Assembly (NCBI RefSeq): GCF_008329585.1
Contig: NZ_NPKP01000002.1
Location: forward strand, 62,001-126,000
DNA: 64,000 nucleotides
From: Mycolicibacterium sp. P9-22
GTDB taxonomy: Bacteria; Actinomycetota; Actinomycetes; Mycobacteriales; Mycobacteriaceae
Direction of reading: 5' to 3'
Below the pieces are notes generated by a model. It did no database searches. It had not been told where the DNA came from and saw only the letters and a program-made list of their open reading frames with translations. Position 1 is the stretch's first letter, and every line of letters starts with the position of its first letter. A program made the position numbers and the translations under genes. Positions 59,340-64,000 of the stretch are shown here, in pieces.

Positions 59340-60283
59340 AGGTTGCTCACCCGATCATGAAAGCCGGTTCCGGCCAGGCCGGCACGTGCACGCAGGAACT
59401 GCCAGTCCGACAGCTTCGAGTACTCCAGGGTGCCGGGCCGCGCGTGGTCGGCGTAGGCGCCGATCAGCCCCCACCGGACGCAGTCGGCGAGACCGTACAC
59501 ACGCGCCCGGTCGAACAGCGCCTGGTCGAAGCTGCCCCAGGCCGCCGCGAATGCCTCGCGGGCGGTCGCGTCGAACGGGCGGACCTCGGCCAGCAGAACG
59601 CCGATATCCTGCAGCGGGTCCATCACCGCCGCGACATCCCAGTCCACCAGCATCATCCGGCCATCGTCGGCGAGCAGCACGTTGGATACATTGCCGTCCC
59701 CATGGCACGGCACCAGATCGAAACCCGATGCCGCTATCCGCCTTTCGGCCATATCGAGCATTCGCAGCATCCAGTCGAAGTCGGGGGGCAACGTCACGTG
59801 GTTGACCGTGGCGAGTGCGCTCAACCGTCGGATATCGTCGAACACCGTGGCGGTGCGGGTTATCGTGCCGAATTCGCGTACCCGCCTGCGAAGTTCGATC
59901 AACCGCTCCAGCCGCGCGTCGTCGTCGAAGACATCCAGGGTGGCCGTGGAAGAGGTGTCGACCAGGTTCTCCATCACCAGGACCCCGGCAGCGGGATCGG
60001 CTGCGTGCACCGCCGGGCCGACGCCACGCTCACCGGCCTCGGTCGCGGCGGCGAATGCGTGGGGGATGTCGATATAGGCGCCGGCGTGGCCGATCATCGA
60101 CTTCACGAAAACTGTCGAGGTCGAGCCGGTCCCGTCGGAGCCGCGCACATCGAAACACTCCGAGTCGGCACCCCACCAGCTGGGGCTGGCCATCGTCGGG
60201 GACGGATCGGCGGTGATGGCGCCGTCGGTGAACAGCCCCATGGTCTGCAACGAACGTGCGATCAGGGGTGCAGTGACGGTCAT
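59336..60283 (-). CDS. APH/choline-kinase-like phosphotransferase B
   Basis: 315 residues. The catalytic loop LVPCHGDGNVSNVLLADD and LVDWDVAAVMDP are the HGDxxxxN and DWD motifs of the same superfamily, but the sequence differs clearly from kinase A, so the pair is not a recent duplication. The two may form a heterodimer or act on successive substrates. It starts 1 bp after the amidase stop and overlaps kinase A by 4 bp. Confidence 0.85.
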   Translation of the reverse strand: MTVTAPLIARSLQTMGLFTDGAITADPSPTMASPSWWGADSECFDVRGSDGTGSTSTVFVKSMIGHAGAYIDIPHAFAAATEAGERGVGPAVHAADPAAGVLVMENLVDTSSTATLDVFDDDARLERLIELRRRVREFGTITRTATVFDDIRRLSALATVNHVTLPPDFDWMLRMLDMAERRIAASGFDLVPCHGDGNVSNVLLADDGRMMLVDWDVAAVMDPLQDIGVLLAEVRPFDATAREAFAAAWGSFDQALFDRARVYGLADCVRWGLIGAYADHARPGTLEYSKLSDWQFLRARAGLAGTGFHDRVSNL

Positions 60284-60284
60284 A

Positions 60285-61697
60285 TCAGCTCCCTCCTCCG
60301 GTGGAAACCGCGGCGACAGGAGTCGGCCACTCGATGGTGATGGGACGGTTACTCTCCAGCCATTTCGTCAGTCGCAACACGTCTCGGTCGGCGAATCTCG
60401 GGCCGATCACCTGAATGCCGACCGGCATACCGTCGCGCATCCCGAAGCACAGTGCGCTGGCCGGTTGCGCGGTCTGGTTGAACCAGGCGGTGAACCCGCA
60501 GTGCGCCAGCGGGTATGCCGGGTCCAGACCGCAATCCTCGGCGGCGAACCCGACCGTCGGTAGGACGGGCGCGATGACATAGTCGAAGGACGCACAGGCG
60601 ACACGCATCCGCTCAGCCGACGCGGCCACCGCCGCACCGTCGCGGGCGAAGTCGGTGGCGCGGAATGTGCTGCCGGGCGCGCACCACTGCCGTATCGCGG
60701 CATGCACCAAGGGCCTCAGGTCGGCGCGGATGGATTCGAGTTCGGTTGCCGCGCGCACCTCGAACAGCCGATCCAGGGGCGGGTAAGGGTCATCGGGGAA
60801 CACTGCCGGCATTGCCGACACGACGGCCCCGGCGTCCCGCAGCACTGCAGCGGCGTCCTCGACCACCGACGACACCCTGTCGTCGGCACCGAAGCCGGCA
60901 CCCAGCTCGGTGAGTACACCGATGCGAAGGCCCCTGGGCGCCGGCATGTCGCGCAGGGCAGGTGTGGTCTCGGGCGCCAGGCTCCACAGATCGCGGACAT
61001 CCGGTTGGCTCAGGATGTCGAAGATGTCCATCACGTCGTCGACGGTGCGGCCCATCGGCCCGGCGGAGCGCATGGTCGACGGCGCGGTGTGTGGTATCCG
61101 GCCCTGGGTGGGTTTGAGGGCCACCAGGCCGCAGTGCCCGGCGGGTAGCCGGACCGACCCCGCGATATCACTGCCGACAGCGCCGAATCCGATACCGGCG
61201 GCCAGTGCGGCACCGGCCCCGGAGCTGGAGCCGCCGGTGCTGCGGGACAGGTCCCACGGGTTGCGGGTGATGCCGTACAGCGAACTGACGCCGGCGGCCA
61301 TCATGCCGAAGTCGGGCATGGTGGTCTTGCCGAGGATGACGGCCCCCGCTTCTTTGAGCCGGGCGGCGGGCGGAGAGTCGAAGGTGGAGTCGGGCAGGTC
61401 CGCGTTGGCGGCGCAGCCGTGCCGCCATGGCATCCCAACCGCGTGCACGCTGTCCTTGATGGTGACGGGCACACCGTCCAGCGGGCTCATCGGCGCGCCC
61501 ACCGCCCAGCGGCGCGCGGACGCCTGTGCTGCGGTGCGGGCTCCGGTGGTGTCGAGATGGGCCATCGCGTTGACGGCCGGATTGCGCGCCTCGATGCGCT
61601 CCAGCGTCTGCTCGAGGACGTCGACCGGGGTCAGGGCACCGCTGCGGTATCGATCGCGCAGCACGCCCGCGGAAGTGTCCAGGACCGATTCGCTCAT
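60285..61697 (-). CDS. Amidase-signature-family amidohydrolase (second copy)
   Basis: 470 residues. The catalytic triad positions are Lys81 in TIKDS, Ser157/158 in GGSSSG and Ser181 in [10 protein letters not shown]. It differs substantially from the first amidase at 56950. Its ATG overlaps the M20-hydrolase stop (ATGA), so it is co-translated in the operon. The function could be aminoacyl- or aryl-amide hydrolysis; no substrate can be read from the sequence. Confidence 0.88.
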   Translation of the reverse strand: MSESVLDTSAGVLRDRYRSGALTPVDVLEQTLERIEARNPAVNAMAHLDTTGARTAAQASARRWAVGAPMSPLDGVPVTIKDSVHAVGMPWRHGCAANADLPDSTFDSPPAARLKEAGAVILGKTTMPDFGMMAAGVSSLYGITRNPWDLSRSTGGSSSGAGAALAAGIGFGAVGSDIAGSVRLPAGHCGLVALKPTQGRIPHTAPSTMRSAGPMGRTVDDVMDIFDILSQPDVRDLWSLAPETTPALRDMPAPRGLRIGVLTELGAGFGADDRVSSVVEDAAAVLRDAGAVVSAMPAVFPDDPYPPLDRLFEVRAATELESIRADLRPLVHAAIRQWCAPGSTFRATDFARDGAAVAASAERMRVACASFDYVIAPVLPTVGFAAEDCGLDPAYPLAHCGFTAWFNQTAQPASALCFGMRDGMPVGIQVIGPRFADRDVLRLTKWLESNRPITIEWPTPVAAVSTGGGS

Positions 61698-62941
61698 GCG
61701 AGTGCGACCGCATCAAGCGCTCCGGCGATCAGCTGCCGGGCGGTGGCCGTGAGCATGTGCACACCTGCCAGTAATTGCGCGTCGGTGCTGTATTCGTTCT
61801 CGTTGTGGGAAACGCCGTCCACGCTGGGCACGAACAACATGACCGTCGGCACCACCTGGTTGAGGTTCACCGAATCGTGCCCGGCCATCGTCGGCATTGT
61901 CCGCCAACGCAATCCGAGACCGTCGGCCACCGAACCGGCCATCGCGATGCCCGCGTCGGGGTAGCGGGCGGAGGGCCGAAACGCCGCCGAGTCGATCTCC
62001 ACGCGCACCTCGCCCCCGTCGTTGATGGCCGCGACCCGATCCAGGAGGGACCGATGCGCGGCTTGCACAGTGTCAGCGTCGAGAGCACGCAGATCCGCCG
62101 CCAGCCGAACCCGGGCGGGCACCACCACCGCAGAGTTGGGCTCGACGGTGAAGCTCCCGACCGAGCCAAGCACCGTGTCCGGCCCGAACTCGTCGGCCAC
62201 GGCGCGCACCGCCAACACGACCTGGCTGGCACCCACCAGCGCGTCACGGCGGTACCGCATATGTGTTGCGCCGGTGTGGGATTGCTCGCCGTAGACGGTG
62301 ATGACGTACTTGTACGCCGCCCAGTTACTGGTCACCACCCCGATATCGAAGCCCTGGTCGATGAGCGAGCGGCCCTGTTCGATGTGGATCTCGGCAGAGC
62401 ACGCGGCCCGCGGCACGGCATCGTCGCCGCGGAAACCGATGGTGTCCAATGCGTCCCGGACCGTGACACCATCCTTGCCGACGGTACCCAGGGCGGCGTC
62501 GGCGGTCATCTTTCCGGTGTATACCGCGCTGCCCATCAGGCTCGGCGAGAATCGCGAGCCCTCCTCGTTGAACCAGTTCACCGCTGCGACGTTGTACCGG
62601 GCACCCGCGGGATGCGCCGCGGCCGCGGCCGCGGCATACGCGCCGGCCAGCACCCCGTAGGCGCCGTCGAAACGGCCGGATGTGGGTTGGCTGTCGAGGT
62701 GGGAGCCGATCAGGACGTAGGGTGCGCCGGCAGTGACCTCGGCGCATCCGTACATGTTGCCGACGGCATCGACGCGGCAATCCAATCCGTGCTCGATGAA
62801 CCAGGCACGCAACCATTCCCGTGCCCGCCCGTCGGCGGGCGTGGCCGCCTCCCGGTGCACGCCGCCGGCGGCGGTGGCGCCGATCGCCGACAAGTCGGCG
62901 AAGTCGGTGAGGAACGTGGTGTCGGTCAGGCTTACGGTCAT
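61694..62941 (-). CDS. M20-type Zn amidohydrolase (allantoate/N-carbamoyl-amino-acid hydrolase-like)
   Basis: 415 residues. The metal ligands are seen in [20 protein letters not shown] (His and Asp), [10 protein letters not shown] (Glu) and EIHIEQGR (His), and TMAGHDSVN has the last His. This is the pattern of allantoate amidohydrolase, N-carbamoyl-L-amino acid hydrolase and beta-ureidopropionase. These hydrolyse a ureido group to ammonia and CO2. The ATG overlaps the stop of the symporter gene upstream (ATGA). Confidence 0.88.
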   Translation of the reverse strand: MTVSLTDTTFLTDFADLSAIGATAAGGVHREAATPADGRAREWLRAWFIEHGLDCRVDAVGNMYGCAEVTAGAPYVLIGSHLDSQPTSGRFDGAYGVLAGAYAAAAAAAHPAGARYNVAAVNWFNEEGSRFSPSLMGSAVYTGKMTADAALGTVGKDGVTVRDALDTIGFRGDDAVPRAACSAEIHIEQGRSLIDQGFDIGVVTSNWAAYKYVITVYGEQSHTGATHMRYRRDALVGASQVVLAVRAVADEFGPDTVLGSVGSFTVEPNSAVVVPARVRLAADLRALDADTVQAAHRSLLDRVAAINDGGEVRVEIDSAAFRPSARYPDAGIAMAGSVADGLGLRWRTMPTMAGHDSVNLNQVVPTVMLFVPSVDGVSHNENEYSTDAQLLAGVHMLTATARQLIAGALDAVALA

Positions 62942-64000
62942 CGGGTCTCTTCGGCCAGCTCGTGCACCTGGTCCTCCAGCGACACCGGAGGTACCGGCGC
63001 GGAGATCCGCACCTTGGTCTTGGCGGCTTCGAACATATCGTTGACCCTGGCCTTGTCGGCGTCGTCGGTGCCTATCAGCGCGGCAGCGGCGAGGAAGACC
63101 GCCAGGTTGACCACCAGGCCGACGATACCGCCGGTCAAGCTGCCCAGCCAGCGCACGTCATCGGGATAGATCCAGGTCATCACCATCGCGACCACGAACC
63201 CCGAGAGCATTCCGGCGACGGCACCCTGCTTGTTACCGCCCCGCCAGAAGATGCCGAGGAACAGCGGCACGGCCAGCTGGATCACGCCCTGATAGGAGAT
63301 CTGGGCCAGCAGTTGCAGCCGTGTCATGTTGAACGTGGCGTAGGCGACCACGCCCGCGGCGATCATGAAGACCAGCATCGAGGTTTTCGCGACCTGGGTC
63401 AGCCGCTTGTCCGACAGCGGCCGCTTCGTGGTGTTGACCAGGTCATTGGCGATCTGCAGGCCACATACCTGCACGCTGCCGTCGATGTGGCCCATCGACG
63501 CCGCGAAGACGATGGTGATTCCGAGCCCGAGCAACCAGGTGCCACCGTAGTCGCTCATGATGGTGAACCAACCCGCCTGTGGGTTCGCGCTGACATCGGG
63601 CATGACGGTTGCGGCGATACCCACCAGCATCAGCAGCGTGTAGAAGACGCCGGAGATCAGCACCGTGCACAAGGTGCCCGATTTCACCGAACGCACACTG
63701 GATGCGGTGTAGATGCGTTGGAAACTCGTTGGCCAGCAGAGTGATCCGATGACACCGGTAAAGATCAAGGCGAAGATGTAGAGCGGTCCGTACGCGTCGC
63801 CGTCACCGGGCAGCACCAGATACTGGTGAGCCACATCGTCGAGGTTGGCGATGCTGATCGGTCCACCGGCGACACCGGAGAGCAGGATGATGCACACCGC
63901 CGCCGACACCACATAGGCCACGGCGCCCTGGAAGGCGTCGGTCATGATCAGACCGCGCATCCCCATCCGGACGGTCCAGTACTGCCGGATCAGGATCACG
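62938..64000 (-). CDS. Sodium:solute symporter family transporter (5' part outside window)
   Basis: The frame runs off the window end, so this is the C-terminal ~354 residues. About eight hydrophobic segments are visible (for example [20 protein letters not shown]). The SSS family imports solutes such as proline, urea, pyrimidines, acetate or choline with sodium. The first gene of the operon would bring in the substrate that the downstream hydrolases and kinases process. Solute identity is unknown. Confidence 0.87.
   Translation of the reverse strand, partial: VILIRQYWTVRMGMRGLIMTDAFQGAVAYVVSAAVCIILLSGVAGGPISIANLDDVAHQYLVLPGDGDAYGPLYIFALIFTGVIGSLCWPTSFQRIYTASSVRSVKSGTLCTVLISGVFYTLLMLVGIAATVMPDVSANPQAGWFTIMSDYGGTWLLGLGITIVFAASMGHIDGSVQVCGLQIANDLVNTTKRPLSDKRLTQVAKTSMLVFMIAAGVVAYATFNMTRLQLLAQISYQGVIQLAVPLFLGIFWRGGNKQGAVAGMLSGFVVAMVMTWIYPDDVRWLGSLTGGIVGLVVNLAVFLAAAALIGTDDADKARVNDMFEAAKTKVRISAPVPPVSLEDQVHELAEETR

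Overview
The window looks like chromosome from a rapidly growing mycobacterium (Mycolicibacterium-type). It is uniformly high in GC, and its core gene order follows the M. tuberculosis block from about Rv3218 to Rv3262 as I remember it: diacylglycerol-kinase-like gene, whiB1, pdtaS, biotinyl protein, rshA, sigH, SRAP gene, aroA, rsgA, desA3 and its reductase, secA1, hpf, comF, lpqB, mtrB, mtrA, tmk, sahH, alkB/rubA/rubB/TetR, manA, manB, whiB2, fbiA, fbiB. Species-level placement cannot be made from this sequence alone.

Layout. Positions 1-4565 hold a catabolic island: the end of an MFS transporter, an IclR regulator, and a divergent, translationally coupled pcaHGBC operon for protocatechuate ring cleavage. 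Positions 4657-10236 hold two acyl-CoA dehydrogenases, a fused double CoA-transferase and a LysR regulator. The conserved core begins around 10.2 kb. Positions 10.2-16 kb carry a SEC-C protein, a secreted M15 peptidase, the kinase-like gene, whiB1, pdtaS, the biotinyl carrier, a 24-residue ribosomal protein (bL37) and the thiol-stress pair sigH/rshA. Positions 16-24 kb carry a YbaK-type deacylase, an SDR, a GNAT protein, a DUF2071 protein, two methyltransferases, an SRAP (abasic-site crosslinking) protein, aroA and rsgA. Positions 24-31 kb are lipid-centred, with desA3 and its FAD/2Fe-2S reductase (each preceded by the same 16-bp motif), a BCCT transporter and a WS/DGAT-like protein. Positions 31-46 kb hold secA1, hpf, comF, an SDR, lpqB-mtrB-mtrA, tmk, an accessory insert (TPR membrane protein, secreted lipase, lipoprotein) and sahH.

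Positions 46-57 kb hold the alkane hydroxylation operon alkB-rubA-rubB-tetR, mannose metabolism (manA, a SIS-like protein, manB), whiB2, and F420 biosynthesis (fbiA, fbiB, Nudix). Positions 56.9-64 kb are accessory again: an amidase faces a tightly coupled operon of a sodium:solute symporter, an M20-type amidohydrolase, a second amidase and two APH/choline-kinase-like phosphotransferases. I cannot assign this operon to a described pathway, and it is the best candidate here for a new catabolic system.

Control signals. Many starts sit 6-8 nt after a TANNNT -10 box, which implies leaderless transcripts. In two cases the -10 box begins with the stop codon of the preceding gene. Further signals are a CRP-like site before whiB1, a SigH-type promoter before sigH, inverted repeats before desA3 and alkB, and strong hairpins after whiB1, bL37, rsgA, hpf and the zincin-fold gene. 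A 24-bp repeat occurs in tandem between an SDR and lpqB, and once in frame inside the SRAP gene. I saw no tRNA, rRNA, CRISPR array or insertion sequence.
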